Shown: positions 27,511-36,607, counted from the first letter of the stretch. The stretch: 64,000 bases of DNA from Flavobacterium luteum (GCF_008806775.1 NZ_WAEM01000006.1:157663-221662); one strand, 5' to 3'. Program-made: numbers and translations. Notes: a model not told the origin generated them from the sequence alone.

Positions 27511-28578
27511 TTATTCCTCTTCAGCTAGGAATTTGTAATTAGTGATATCAAAACTACAATTGTTTTTAAGGAAAGAGCTATTTGTAGTTACCCAGTTATT
27601 AATTAAAGTATTTTTTTTTGTATTTACTTCATATAAAGTGTCATAAAAATTATTTTTTAAAGAATTATAAGTTCGAACTTGTTTGTTGTAATCATCTGCA
27701 GGAATAAAAGAGTTATCTACTACCATTTTACATTTTAAAATTTGAAACTGTTCAGAAAATTGAAAAAAATTAATTGTAATTGGTAATAAAGTAATATCCT
27801 GATACAAGAAAAAATTTGAAAATAAAATATTAGCAGAATTTAAAGTTTCATCTATAAACTGATCTCTATAAAGCTTAGTTTTTTGTAAAGATTCATTGCA
27901 AATTTCAACAATTTTATTTTTACAAATTTGAATATTTGGTATATCTCTATTGGTTATTGCAAACATCAACTTTTCATCTAAAACATTTATTTTATAAAAA
28001 ATTAAATTTTGATACGTATTATATTCATAAATATTCAGTCCTGAATAAAACTTTATAGGAATATTATATTGTTCACCAAATTCTTTTTTTACCATTTCAT
28101 AATTTCTAAATTTCTGATATAATTTTTCAATATCTAATTCTTTAAGTCTAAAATTTTCTGTAATATCTTCAATACTTAATAAACTTTGGCTTTTATAATC
28201 GTTAAAATCACTAGTTTCAGAAGTCATAAAAACAGATACTGCTGTATTTAATTCCATCATAGCATCTCTTAAACGCGTATCATTTTTAAATCCTTTATCA
28301 TGTGTTGCTAAAACTTCATTTAATTTTACAAGTTTATCAACAAGTTCAGTTGAAGATTTATTTACTCTATTTTCAGGAGATATTAATGCAATAGTTTTAG
28401 AATATTCCATCATTGATGCATTGATAAAAGTTTCGTTTCTTCCAAAATCATTTACGTAAGCAACAGCATTCCTATAATTTTGAGAATTACTAAAAGTTAT
28501 TTGAAAAAATAATACAAAAGTTAATGCTAACTTTTGAAAATTCAAATCGACTAAAAATAATTTTAGCTTCATAATCAT
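27511..28578 (-). CDS. Exported protein of unknown function
   Basis: I do not recognise this 355-residue protein. It begins with a signal peptide (about 1-32, ending TFSNSQ); the ATG two codons downstream is an equally good start. The rest is rich in Lys, Asn, Glu and Leu and looks mainly helical, with long amphipathic stretches such as residues 115-165. Only a few cysteines are present, and no catalytic motif or membrane segment. It has its own promoter-like site and AT-rich flanks, and no neighbour points to a role. It could be a periplasmic or surface helical-bundle protein. Confidence 0.6.
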   Translation of the reverse strand: MIMKLKLFLVDLNFQKLALTFVLFFQITFSNSQNYRNAVAYVNDFGRNETFINASMMEYSKTIALISPENRVNKSSTELVDKLVKLNEVLATHDKGFKNDTRLRDAMMELNTAVSVFMTSETSDFNDYKSQSLLSIEDITENFRLKELDIEKLYQKFRNYEMVKKEFGEQYNIPIKFYSGLNIYEYNTYQNLIFYKINVLDEKLMFAITNRDIPNIQICKNKIVEICNESLQKTKLYRDQFIDETLNSANILFSNFFLYQDITLLPITINFFQFSEQFQILKCKMVVDNSFIPADDYNKQVRTYNSLKNNFYDTLYEVNTKKNTLINNWVTTNSSFLKNNCSFDITNYKFLAEEE

Positions 28579-28609
28579 GCTTTTTAAAATAAGTTGTGAA
28601 ATATTGATT

Positions 28610-28617
28610 CAAAAGTA
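28610..28617 (-). promoter_or_regulatory. -7 element for the exported helical protein
   Basis: The minus strand reads TACTTTTG, a full match to TAnnTTTG, 32 nt upstream of the ATG. Confidence 0.35.
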
Positions 28618-28809
28618 AAAAAACAATATCTATAAAAATAATTTTTTGACGTTTAAATACTCTTTTTATCGATGAAATACATCTTTTTTATATATAAATA
28701 AGTTTTTTATTACAAATTTTAGAGTAAAAACAAACAATTTAAGAGGATTATAGCTCAACTTATTATCTGTTTATAATAATTTTGATGTTTAGTAAAACAA
28801 TAAAATAGT

Positions 28810-29820
28810 TTAGATTGTGATTTTTAAATAATCACTAATGATAGAATCGAAAGTAGTTTTATTAGAAATAAAAGAAGTTTTTATAGGTAAGTAAAAGAGC
28901 TGATTAATAGGAATACAGTCTTTTAACCGTACATAATCTTTTTCTGTAGTTATAATTAAAGAATCTTTTGCTATATTTTTTATAGTTAAAATATCTGAAG
29001 CCGTAAAATGATGATGATCTGGAAAAGTTAAGGATATATCATTTTGATTTTTTAAAAAATCGAAAAAAGATTTCGGCTTGGCTATTCCTGCAATAAGTAA
29101 TTTATATAAATCCTTAATTTCATTAACTTTCTTTGATTCGTTTGAAGAGAAAATACAATCATCATATTCAATACAACTAAAAAATAATGGAACAGTTGAA
29201 TCTAATTTTTCTTTAATCTCATTTTGTTCAAAATCTGTAATAGCTTTAGGGCATTTCGTTACAATAATACAATCGGCTCTTTTGGCACCACTCCTACTTT
29301 CTCTTAAATTACCTGTAGGCAAAATATAATCATCACAAAATAAATCATCATAGGAGGTTAAAAGAATATAAAATCCAGCTTTTACTTTGCGATGCTGAAA
29401 AGCATCATCAAGCAAAATAATATTTGGCTTATTTGGTAAAGAAAGCAATTGTTCAATTCCGTTTTTTCTATCCGCATCTACAGCAACCTGAATATTAGGA
29501 AATTTTTTATAAAACTGATACGGCTCATCTCCAAGAATAGCGGCAGTAGAAGTGTCATCTGCCAAAACAAATCCTTCTGATTTTCTTTTGTAACCTCGAC
29601 TTAATGTGGCTATTTTATAATTAGCTGAAAGCAATCGAATTAAATATTCTATTTGCGGAGTTTTACCCGTTCCTCCAACACTTAAGTTTCCCACAGCTAT
29701 TATAGGCAAATCGAATGAATAAGATTTTAAAAAACCTTTATCATAAAGAAAATTTCGGAATTGCGCAATCCAACCGTATAAAACAGCAAAGGGAAATAGT
29801 ATTTTTCGCAATAAAATCAT
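28810..29820 (-). CDS. lpxK: Tetraacyldisaccharide 4'-kinase
   Basis: Inner-membrane kinase that adds the 4'-phosphate to the lipid A precursor. The protein starts with a hydrophobic helix (LLRKILFPFAVLYGWI) and has the P-loop GNLSVGGTGKTP, followed by TLSRGYKR and ILLDDAFQHRKV, all typical of LpxK. I start at the ATG at 29820 (336 residues); a longer frame reaching 29874 would add 18 residues before the family's usual start. The plus-strand gene at 29896 is divergent. Confidence 0.95.
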   Translation of the reverse strand: MILLRKILFPFAVLYGWIAQFRNFLYDKGFLKSYSFDLPIIAVGNLSVGGTGKTPQIEYLIRLLSANYKIATLSRGYKRKSEGFVLADDTSTAAILGDEPYQFYKKFPNIQVAVDADRKNGIEQLLSLPNKPNIILLDDAFQHRKVKAGFYILLTSYDDLFCDDYILPTGNLRESRSGAKRADCIIVTKCPKAITDFEQNEIKEKLDSTVPLFFSCIEYDDCIFSSNESKKVNEIKDLYKLLIAGIAKPKSFFDFLKNQNDISLTFPDHHHFTASDILTIKNIAKDSLIITTEKDYVRLKDCIPINQLFYLPIKTSFISNKTTFDSIISDYLKITI

Positions 29821-29840
29821 TTTACGAAAGTATAATATTT

Positions 29841-29848
29841 TATCTTTG
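29841..29848 (+). promoter_or_regulatory. -7 element for the 29.9 kb exported protein and Nif3 unit
   Basis: TATCTTTG is a full TAnnTTTG match, 47 nt before the ATG at 29896, in the divergent gap with lpxK. Confidence 0.4.
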
Positions 29849-29895
29849 AAAGAAAAAATAATTTGAATCACCATAATTGATTTACTCTAATTAAA

Positions 29896-30468
29896 ATGAA
29901 ACGTACTAATTTTAAATTGATACTACTTATTGTTTTTTTCTATCAATTTTCTTTTGCACAAGAAAATCAAAATCCATTGGTGCTACAAACAATTTTAGAA
30001 ACCTATTACAAAAACGAAAAGCCTGTTTATAAAGGTAGAAGCCAATTATTGTATTTGTATTGTAACCAGGCAAACAACAACGAAGAATTAATTGAAGCTA
30101 TAAAAGATCAAAAATTGCCAAAAGATTTTTTTAATGAAATTAGAGCTAAAATAAACACTGATCTTGCAGAAAGAGATTGGTCAAACGAATTAAATTATAT
30201 TTATACATTAGAAAAAAATACACTAAAAACAAAAATAAATACTTGTGTTACGTTAGAAAAATATCAAGAAATATCAAAAAAATTAAATTTGAATAATCAA
30301 CGTTTAATGATTATAAGTAAACCATTTTACTTTTCTAAAAAGAATATTTCTCTCGTAAAAGTGGTGTTTTTTAGAAACATTGAACACAATAGTGGTTCTA
30401 TTTTATTATTAGAAAAAATAAATGAAAAATGGGTTATAAAAGAATATCTTAATTCGTGGTCAACTTAA
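29896..30468 (+). CDS. Exported protein of unknown function
   Basis: A 190-residue protein with a clear signal peptide (residues 1-21, ending SFAQ). The mature part shows no motif I recognise; it has two cysteines, YCN near residue 50 and TCV near 116, which could form a disulfide. The C-terminal third (SLVKVVFFRNIEHNSGSILLLEK) looks like beta strands ending a small alpha-beta domain. It is 12 bp upstream of the Nif3-family gene and may be co-transcribed with it. Confidence 0.6.
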   Translation: MKRTNFKLILLIVFFYQFSFAQENQNPLVLQTILETYYKNEKPVYKGRSQLLYLYCNQANNNEELIEAIKDQKLPKDFFNEIRAKINTDLAERDWSNELNYIYTLEKNTLKTKINTCVTLEKYQEISKKLNLNNQRLMIISKPFYFSKKNISLVKVVFFRNIEHNSGSILLLEKINEKWVIKEYLNSWST

Positions 30469-30480
30469 AAAACAATAAAA

Positions 30481-31578
30481 GTGATTAAAATAAAAGAAAT
30501 TATATCTGAATTAGAATCAATGGCGCCATTGGCTTATGCCGAAGATTTTGATAATGTTGGTCTATTGGTTGGAAATCCAGAAACCACTGCTACAGGAGTT
30601 TTAGTTTGTCACGATGCATTAGAAAATGTGCTAGATGAAGCTATTGCTAAAAATTGCAATCTTATTGTTTGCTTCCATCCAATCATTTTTTCTGGCCTAA
30701 AAAAAATTAACGGAAAAAATTATGTCGAACGAGTTGTGATTAAAGCGATAAAAAATGACATTGCTATCTATGCCATACATACTGCTTTAGACAATCATTT
30801 AGAAGGTGTAAATAAAATATTTTGCGATGCTTTGGGTTTAATAAATACCAAAATTCTTATTCCGAAACAAAATTTTATTCGAAAATTAGTAACCTATACC
30901 ATTCCAGAAAACGCTGAAGAAGTTAGAAATGCTCTCTTTGATGTTGGAGCAGGAACTATTGGAAATTACGAAAATTGCAGTTTCAATTCTCAGGGAATTG
31001 GCACCTACATGGGCAATGAACATAGTAATCCTGAAATTGGAGAACGATTTGAATTTGTGGAGAATAAAGAAATAAAAATTGAAGTGACTTTTGAAAAACA
31101 TTTAGAGCAAAAAATTCTGAAAGCTTTGTTTAACAAGCACGTTTATGAAGAAGTGGCTTATGAAATTTATGACTTGCAAAATTCACATCAAAATATTGGA
31201 CTAGGAATGATTGGCGAATTAAAAACTTCTATGAATGAAAAGGATTTTCTACACTTTGTAAAAGATAAAATGCAAGCCGAAGGAATTAGATATTCCCAAT
31301 ATACTGGAAAATCAATAAAAAAGGTTGCCGTACTGGGAGGCTCAGGAAGTTTTGCCATAAAAAACGCAATTTCTGCTGGTGCTGATGTTTTTTTAACAGC
31401 TGATTTGAAGTATCATGATTTTTATGAAGCTGAAAATCAGCTACTTTTAGCAGATATTGGACATTTTGAAAGCGAAAGGAATACAAAAAATTATATTGTT
31501 GATTTTCTTAGGAAAAAAATCCTTAATTTTGCAATCATTTTATCAGAAGAAAATACCAATCCTGTTAAGTACTTATAA
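30481..31578 (+). CDS. Nif3-like dinuclear metal-centre protein (DUF34)
   Basis: A 365-residue member of the Nif3/YbgI family, which forms toroidal hexamers with two metals per subunit. Metal-site motifs are present: CFHPIIFSGL and AIHTALDN in the N-terminal half, and ADIGHFESE near the C-terminus. About 100 residues between the halves match the PII-like insert of the long form. GTG is the start codon. The family is linked to GTP cyclohydrolase-like or nucleotide hydrolase activity, but the role is not settled. The zinc-ribbon gene starts 5 bp later, a pairing common in many bacteria. Confidence 0.92.
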   Translation: MIKIKEIISELESMAPLAYAEDFDNVGLLVGNPETTATGVLVCHDALENVLDEAIAKNCNLIVCFHPIIFSGLKKINGKNYVERVVIKAIKNDIAIYAIHTALDNHLEGVNKIFCDALGLINTKILIPKQNFIRKLVTYTIPENAEEVRNALFDVGAGTIGNYENCSFNSQGIGTYMGNEHSNPEIGERFEFVENKEIKIEVTFEKHLEQKILKALFNKHVYEEVAYEIYDLQNSHQNIGLGMIGELKTSMNEKDFLHFVKDKMQAEGIRYSQYTGKSIKKVAVLGGSGSFAIKNAISAGADVFLTADLKYHDFYEAENQLLLADIGHFESERNTKNYIVDFLRKKILNFAIILSEENTNPVKYL

Positions 31579-31583
31579 ATATT

Positions 31584-32363
31584 ATGGCGAATACAAAAGA
31601 ATTAAACGTTGAAGAAAAGTTAAGAGCATTGTATGATTTACAATTAATTGACACCCGAATTGACGAAATCAGAAATGTGAGAGGGGAACTGCCTTTAGAA
31701 GTAGAAGATTTAGAAGATGAAGTTGCTGGTTTAAGTTCAAGAAACGATAAATTAAAACAAGATTTAGAAGTTATCGAAGAGCAAATTAAAGCTAAAAAGA
31801 ATGCAATTGATGAGCATCAAACTGCTATAAAAAAGTATACTAAACAACAAGATACTGTTCGTAACAATAGAGAATTCAATTCGTTAACTAAAGAAGTGGA
31901 GTTTCAAGAACTTGAAATCCAGTTGGCCGAAAAGCAAATTAAGGAACTGAAAGCTTCTATGGAGCACAAAAAGCAAGTGATTTCAGAATCTAAGGAAAAA
32001 TTAGAGGCAAAATCAAATCACCTAAAACATAAAAAAGCAGAGTTAAGCGATATCATGTCAGAAACTCAAAAAGAGGAATCTTTTTTATCTGAAAAATCAG
32101 CTGAATATGAAGCTCTAATTGAAGACCGATTATTAACTGCTTATAAAAGAATTAGAAGCAGTGTTCGCAACGGATTAGCAGTTGTTTCTATAGAAAGAGG
32201 TGCTTCTGCAGGATCTTTCTTTACTATTCCGCCACAAACGCAAGTAGAAATTGCTGGAAGAAAGAAAATCATTATCGATGAACATTCTGGAAGAATTTTA
32301 GTAGACTCTTCACTTGCAGAAGAGGAAAAAGAAAAAATGGAAAAATTATTTTCTGCATTTTAA
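31584..32363 (+). CDS. Coiled-coil protein with degenerate C4 zinc ribbon
   Basis: A 259-residue protein: residues about 35-175 form a long antiparallel coiled coil, and the last 55 residues correspond to the C4-type zinc ribbon of this family, usually paired with Nif3. Here all four expected zinc cysteines are missing: the first pair region reads GASAGSFF and the second reads DEHSGRILVD. The surrounding fold residues (IPPQTQVEI, GRILVD) are kept, so the domain probably folds without zinc. A strong terminator follows 6 bp after the stop. Confidence 0.85.
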   Translation: MANTKELNVEEKLRALYDLQLIDTRIDEIRNVRGELPLEVEDLEDEVAGLSSRNDKLKQDLEVIEEQIKAKKNAIDEHQTAIKKYTKQQDTVRNNREFNSLTKEVEFQELEIQLAEKQIKELKASMEHKKQVISESKEKLEAKSNHLKHKKAELSDIMSETQKEESFLSEKSAEYEALIEDRLLTAYKRIRSSVRNGLAVVSIERGASAGSFFTIPPQTQVEIAGRKKIIIDEHSGRILVDSSLAEEEKEKMEKLFSAF

Positions 32364-32369
32364 AAATAG

Positions 32370-32396
32370 AGTCCCGCAAGTGTGGGACTTTTTTTT
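32370..32396 (+). terminator. Rho-independent terminator after the zinc-ribbon gene
   Basis: AGTCCC (32370-32375) pairs with GGGACT (32384-32389), extended by a C-G and a G-T pair around an AAGT loop, followed by eight T. The next gene's ATG begins directly after the T run at 32397. A GTG at 32382 lies in the stem and is not the real start. Confidence 0.85.
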
Positions 32397-33242
32397 ATGA
32401 AAAAAATAAAATTCTTTATACTTGTTAAATCAATCGGTTTTTACCTTAATATTTTAAGTTATGTAAATCCGAGAAGAGCTTATGTAATAGCGTATCAATT
32501 TTTTAGCGAACCTCGAAAAGGCAAATTGGTAAAAGAAAAATTGCCGAAATTTTTGCAAAATGCAACAACTGAAATCATAGGGCATAACAACCACCAAATT
32601 CAAATGTATAAATGGATTGGTAACGAAAATGTAATTTTATTAGTTCACGGTTGGGAAAGTAATGCCTCACGTTGGAAAAAAATAATGCCCTATTTAAAAC
32701 AAACTGGAAGTACTATTATTGCAATTGATGCTCCTGCTCATGGACTCAGTAGCGGAAAAGAATTTAATGTACCTCAATATGCTGAATTTATCCATGCTAC
32801 AATCCAAAAATACAATCCAAAAACTATAATTGCTCACTCTATTGGTGGAGCAGCAAGCGCTTTTTATTTACACAAGTATCCAAATTCAAACTTAGAAAAA
32901 GTAGTTTTGCTGGGAAGCCCATCAGAAATGAAAATTATCATAGATAATTATATCAAATTATTGAGTTTAAATTCTAAAATCAGCACGAATCTTAGAAAGC
33001 AATCCGAAGATAGATTCAATGTTAAAATTGACGCGTTTTCGGTTCATTTATATTCAAAAAAATTTACCCAGAAAGTCTTTATTGCTCATGATTCAAACGA
33101 TCAAGTTGTACACGTAAAAGAAGGTTTAAAAATTTCAAAATCTTGGACAAACGCAATATATACTCAAACACAAGGACTAGGTCATAGTTTGCACGATGAA
33201 AAACTCTATTCACAAATAGTAACTTTTCTTTTAGAAGCATAA
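32397..33242 (+). CDS. Alpha/beta hydrolase
   Basis: A 281-residue hydrolase. The oxyanion region is LLVHGWESNA, the nucleophile elbow is IIAHSIGGA (Ser148), the acid lies in HDSNDQVVH and the histidine in LGHSLHD, completing the triad. A hydrophobic N-terminal stretch (about 5-22) may anchor it. The substrate cannot be predicted. It starts right after a strong terminator, so it must either be transcribed by read-through or from a promoter inside the preceding gene. Confidence 0.87.
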   Translation: MKKIKFFILVKSIGFYLNILSYVNPRRAYVIAYQFFSEPRKGKLVKEKLPKFLQNATTEIIGHNNHQIQMYKWIGNENVILLVHGWESNASRWKKIMPYLKQTGSTIIAIDAPAHGLSSGKEFNVPQYAEFIHATIQKYNPKTIIAHSIGGAASAFYLHKYPNSNLEKVVLLGSPSEMKIIIDNYIKLLSLNSKISTNLRKQSEDRFNVKIDAFSVHLYSKKFTQKVFIAHDSNDQVVHVKEGLKISKSWTNAIYTQTQGLGHSLHDEKLYSQIVTFLLEA

Positions 33243-33261
33243 TTACATAGCATTTCTAAAG

Positions 33262-33342
33262 TTGCCTCCTCCTGCTGTCCATTACAATCTGTTCTTGCTT
33301 TACAATCAAGAACAGGATTCCACTACCATCAGGGCTAAAAAC
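33262..33342 (-). ncRNA. Conserved-looking structured element, possible small RNA
   Basis: This segment is richer in GC than its AT-rich surroundings and has no good reading frame. TGTTCTTG (33290-33297) and CAAGAACA (33307-33314) form a perfect 8-bp stem with a 9-nt loop. On the minus strand the flanks read AGCCCTGATGGTAGTGGAATCC before and GATTGTAATGGACAGCAGG after the hairpin; the paired GG, GTA and GGA elements suggest an outer structured core. From memory it resembles a hairpin element dispersed between genes in Flavobacterium genomes, possibly the Flavo-1 RNA family, but I cannot confirm this. Confidence 0.45.
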
Positions 33343-33419
33343 AAGTTATAGGAATTTCTACAATTTTCAAATTAGCAAATTTCTACACAAACTTTACAAA
33401 CAAACAATCTAAAAATACC

Positions 33420-33427
33420 TACTTTTG
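33420..33427 (+). promoter_or_regulatory. -7 element for rluF, very close to the start codon
   Basis: TACTTTTG is a full TAnnTTTG match and ends only 4 bases before the rluF ATG at 33432. The transcript would begin at or within a few bases of the ATG. Confidence 0.45.
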
Positions 33428-33431
33428 CGTT

Positions 33432-34244
33432 ATGGAAGAAAATCTTAAACGCCTCAATAAATTTATCGGAGAAACGGGTTATTGCTCTCGACGTGAAGCC
33501 GATAAAATTATCGAAGAAGGTCGAGTAACCATAAATGGTGTCGTTCCAGAATTAGGAACTAAAGTTTCGCCAAATGATGAAGTGCGCATAGATGGAAAAC
33601 TCATTCGAGAAAAAACCGAAAAATTAGTATATCTCGCCTTTAACAAACCTGTAGGAATAGAATGCACTACTAATTTAGACGTTCGCAATAATATTGTAGA
33701 TTATATTAATTATCCCAAACGAATTTTCCCAATTGGACGACTCGATAAAGCCAGCGAAGGTCTGATTTTTATGACCAATGACGGTGACATTGTCAACAAA
33801 ATTCTTCGTGCAAGAAACAATCACGAAAAAGAATATACCGTAACGGTCAACAAACTCATAACCGACCGTTTTATAGAAAAAATGAGTAATGGCATACCAA
33901 TTTTAGATACCGTTACCAGAAAATGTAAAGTAGAAAAAATCAGTTCTACCATTTTTAAAATTGTATTGACTCAAGGTTTAAACCGTCAAATTCGTAGGAT
34001 GTGTGAATATTTGGGTTATGAAGTTACGGCATTGAAACGCATTCGAATTATCAATATTTCATTGGATATTCCTGTGGGCAGATTCCGTGATTTAACCGAT
34101 TCAGAGATTAAAGAACTCAACGCACTAATAGAACCTTCAAGCAAAACAGAAGAAGCAAGTTTACCAAAAGCTGAACCTGTAAAACGACGAACAGAATTTA
34201 TTAAAAGAGATGATCCTAGATTTAAGAAAAAAGGAGATTATTGA
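33432..34244 (+). CDS. rluF: 23S rRNA pseudouridine synthase, RluF type
   Basis: A 270-residue enzyme converting a uridine of 23S rRNA to pseudouridine. An S4 RNA-binding domain covers about 4-60 (LNKFIGETGYCSRREAD), followed by the RluB/E/F catalytic domain with the aspartate in GRLDKASEGL and the closing GLNRQIRRMCEYLGY. The NKPVGIECT and VPILDTVTRKCKVE-like segments match RluF best; in E. coli this enzyme modifies U2604. The C-terminal 35 residues are basic and probably disordered. A bidirectional terminator separates it from folD. Confidence 0.9.
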   Translation: MEENLKRLNKFIGETGYCSRREADKIIEEGRVTINGVVPELGTKVSPNDEVRIDGKLIREKTEKLVYLAFNKPVGIECTTNLDVRNNIVDYINYPKRIFPIGRLDKASEGLIFMTNDGDIVNKILRARNNHEKEYTVTVNKLITDRFIEKMSNGIPILDTVTRKCKVEKISSTIFKIVLTQGLNRQIRRMCEYLGYEVTALKRIRIINISLDIPVGRFRDLTDSEIKELNALIEPSSKTEEASLPKAEPVKRRTEFIKRDDPRFKKKGDY

Positions 34245-34273
34245 TTATCACAAAATAAAATTGCCAATAAAAA

Positions 34274-34310
34274 CAATACCCAAGACGATAATCTTGGGTA
34301 TTGCTTTTTT
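34274..34310. terminator. Bidirectional terminator between rluF and folD
   Basis: CAATACCCAAGA (34274-34285) and its exact complement (34292-34303) form a 12-bp stem with a 6-nt loop. CTTTTTT follows on the plus strand and TTTTTATT on the minus strand, so it can stop both convergent genes. Confidence 0.85.
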
Positions 34311-34325
34311 ATAATCAAAAAAATT

Positions 34326-35210
34326 TTACTTTTTTCTACTTCTAATTTTCCTTGCCAAAAGTGTATTTTTCAACAACATCGCAATTGTCATTGGCCCTAC
34401 TCCACCGGGAACAGGCGTAATAAAGGAAGATTTCTTGCTTACACTATCAAAATCGACATCGCCTGTAATGACATATCCTTTTGGGTGCGAAGCATCTTCA
34501 ACTCTAGTGATTCCCACATCAATTACGACTACTCCATCTTTTACCATATCGGCTTTTAGATAATTAGGAACTCCAAGTGCTGTGATGATAATATCAGCAT
34601 TTTTAGTGTATTCTTCAATATTTTTGGTTCTACTGTGAGTTAATGTTACGGTTGAATCTCCGGGATACCCTTTACGGCTCATCAAGATACTCATTGGACG
34701 GCCTACGATATGACTTCGACCAATAACTACAGTATGTTTACCTGAGGTTTCTACTTTATATCGTTCTAACAATTCCATTATTCCAAAAGGAGTTGCAGGT
34801 AAAAATGTTTCCATTTCTAAAGCCATTTTTCCAAAATTGGCTGGATGAAATCCATCGACATCTTTTTCAGGATCAATTGCCATTAAGATTTTCTCTTCAT
34901 TGATATGCTTTGGCAAAGGCAACTGAACGATATAACCATCTAAATCGTCATCTTCATTCAACTCCTTAATTTTGTCAAGTAATTCTTCCTCAGAAATGTT
35001 TTCTGGCAAAGCGACTAATGTAGACTCGAAACCAATTTGTTTACATGATTTTACTTTGCTTCCCACATAAGTCAAACTCGCTCCATTTGTACCAACAATA
35101 ACTGCTGCTAAATGAGGTACTTTTTGACCGTCGGCTTTCATTCTTTGAACTTCGGCTGCGATTTCGTTTTTTATATCTTCAGAAGTTTTTTTTCCGTCTA
35201 GTAGTTGCAT
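34326..35210 (-). CDS. folD: Methylenetetrahydrofolate dehydrogenase/cyclohydrolase
   Basis: A 294-residue bifunctional folate enzyme interconverting methylene-, methenyl- and formyl-tetrahydrofolate. The catalytic lysine lies in [10 protein letters not shown], followed by QLPLPKH and DVDGFHP, the cofactor-binding motif [11 protein letters not shown], and the C-terminal signature [11 protein letters not shown]. It lies 47 bp after ffh on the same strand, a probable two-gene operon, and ends at the shared terminator. Confidence 0.97.
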   Translation of the reverse strand: MQLLDGKKTSEDIKNEIAAEVQRMKADGQKVPHLAAVIVGTNGASLTYVGSKVKSCKQIGFESTLVALPENISEEELLDKIKELNEDDDLDGYIVQLPLPKHINEEKILMAIDPEKDVDGFHPANFGKMALEMETFLPATPFGIMELLERYKVETSGKHTVVIGRSHIVGRPMSILMSRKGYPGDSTVTLTHSRTKNIEEYTKNADIIITALGVPNYLKADMVKDGVVVIDVGITRVEDASHPKGYVITGDVDFDSVSKKSSFITPVPGGVGPMTIAMLLKNTLLARKIRSRKK

Positions 35211-35257
35211 TATAGTACAGTAGTTAGTTTTTTATTGTTGCAATTGAGTGACTAAAA

Positions 35258-36607
35258 TTATCTCATTCCAGGCATACCGCCCTTCATTCCGCTCATCATT
35301 TTCATCATATTTTTACCGCCTGGGCCTTGCATCATTTTCATCATCTTACTCATTTGGTCAAATTGTTTCATCAATTGATTGACTTCTTCAATTTTTCTTC
35401 CAGCACCTTTCGCTATTCTAGTTTTTCTTTTTACATCAATAATAGAAGGCTTGCTTCTCTCAGTTGGAGTCATCGAATGGATAATAGCTTCAATATGTTT
35501 AAAGGCATCGTCTTCAATTTCAACATCCTTCATTGCTTTTGAAGCACCAGGTATCATTCCCACCAAGTCCTTCATATTTCCCATTTTCTTCACTTGCTGA
35601 ATTTGAGAAAGAAAATCATCAAAACCAAATTCGTTTTTGGCTATTTTCTTTTGAATTTTTCTAGCTTCCTCTTCGTTGAATTGCTCTTGAGCTCGTTCGA
35701 CTAAGGACACAACATCTCCCATTCCTAGAATACGTTCTGCCATACGAGAAGGATAAAACACATCTATGGCATCCATTTTTTCTCCAGTTCCAACAAACTT
35801 TATCGGTTTGTTTACTACCGACTTAATAGAAATAGCAGCTCCACCTCGAGTATCACCATCTAATTTTGTAAGGATTACTCCGTCAAAATTTAATCTTTCG
35901 TTAAAAGCCTTTGCAGTATTTACCGCATCTTGACCCGTCATAGCATCAACAACAAATAAAGTCTCGAGTGGTTGAATGGCTTTATGAACATTAGCAATCT
36001 CGGTCATCATCTCCTCATCTACAGCAAGACGACCAGCAGTATCTACAATAACTACATTGTACCCTTTTTCTTTGGCATATTTTATGGCGTTAACTGAGAT
36101 TTCAACAGGATTGTTATTGGCTAGTTCCGAATAGACCTCAACACCTATTTGATCTCCAACGATATGCAACTGATTAATAGCGGCAGGACGATACACATCG
36201 CAAGCTACTAAAAGTGGATTTTTATTCTTTTTAGTCTTAAGGAAATTAGCTAATTTTCCTGAAAAAGTGGTTTTACCTGAACCTTGCAAACCTGACATTA
36301 AAATAACGGTAGGGTTTCCTGAAAGATTAACTCCTGAAACATCACCACCCATTAACTCTGTTAGTTCGTCTTTTACAATTTTAACTAAAAGCTGTCCTGG
36401 TTGTAACGTTGTTAATACATCTTGACCAATCGCTTTCTCTTTTACTTTGGTAGTAAAGTCTTTGGCTGTTTTAAAATTGACATCGGCGTCTAGTAAAGCT
36501 CTACGTACTTCTTTTAAAGTATCGGCTACGTTTACTTCAGTTATTTTTCCGTGACCTTTTAAAACATGAAAGGCTTTGTCTAGTTTTTCGCTTAAATTAT
36601 TGAACAT
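35258..36607 (-). CDS. ffh: Signal recognition particle protein Ffh (SRP54)
   Basis: SRP GTPase that targets nascent membrane proteins. With the ATG at 36607 the protein has 449 residues. The N domain (MFNNLSEKLDKAF) is followed by the G domain with GLQGSGKTT (P loop), DVYRPAA, DTAGR and TKLDGD, and by a methionine-rich M domain (MKMMQGPGGKNMMKMM) that binds signal peptides and SRP RNA. A frame reaching 36631 would add eight residues before the usual start. folD follows as the second gene. Confidence 0.96.
   Translation of the reverse strand: MFNNLSEKLDKAFHVLKGHGKITEVNVADTLKEVRRALLDADVNFKTAKDFTTKVKEKAIGQDVLTTLQPGQLLVKIVKDELTELMGGDVSGVNLSGNPTVILMSGLQGSGKTTFSGKLANFLKTKKNKNPLLVACDVYRPAAINQLHIVGDQIGVEVYSELANNNPVEISVNAIKYAKEKGYNVVIVDTAGRLAVDEEMMTEIANVHKAIQPLETLFVVDAMTGQDAVNTAKAFNERLNFDGVILTKLDGDTRGGAAISIKSVVNKPIKFVGTGEKMDAIDVFYPSRMAERILGMGDVVSLVERAQEQFNEEEARKIQKKIAKNEFGFDDFLSQIQQVKKMGNMKDLVGMIPGASKAMKDVEIEDDAFKHIEAIIHSMTPTERSKPSIIDVKRKTRIAKGAGRKIEEVNQLMKQFDQMSKMMKMMQGPGGKNMMKMMSGMKGGMPGMR

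Noticed and set aside
29821..29874. Longer lpxK start
   Set aside because: It adds 18 residues with no family counterpart ahead of the normal MILLRKILFPFAVLYG start.
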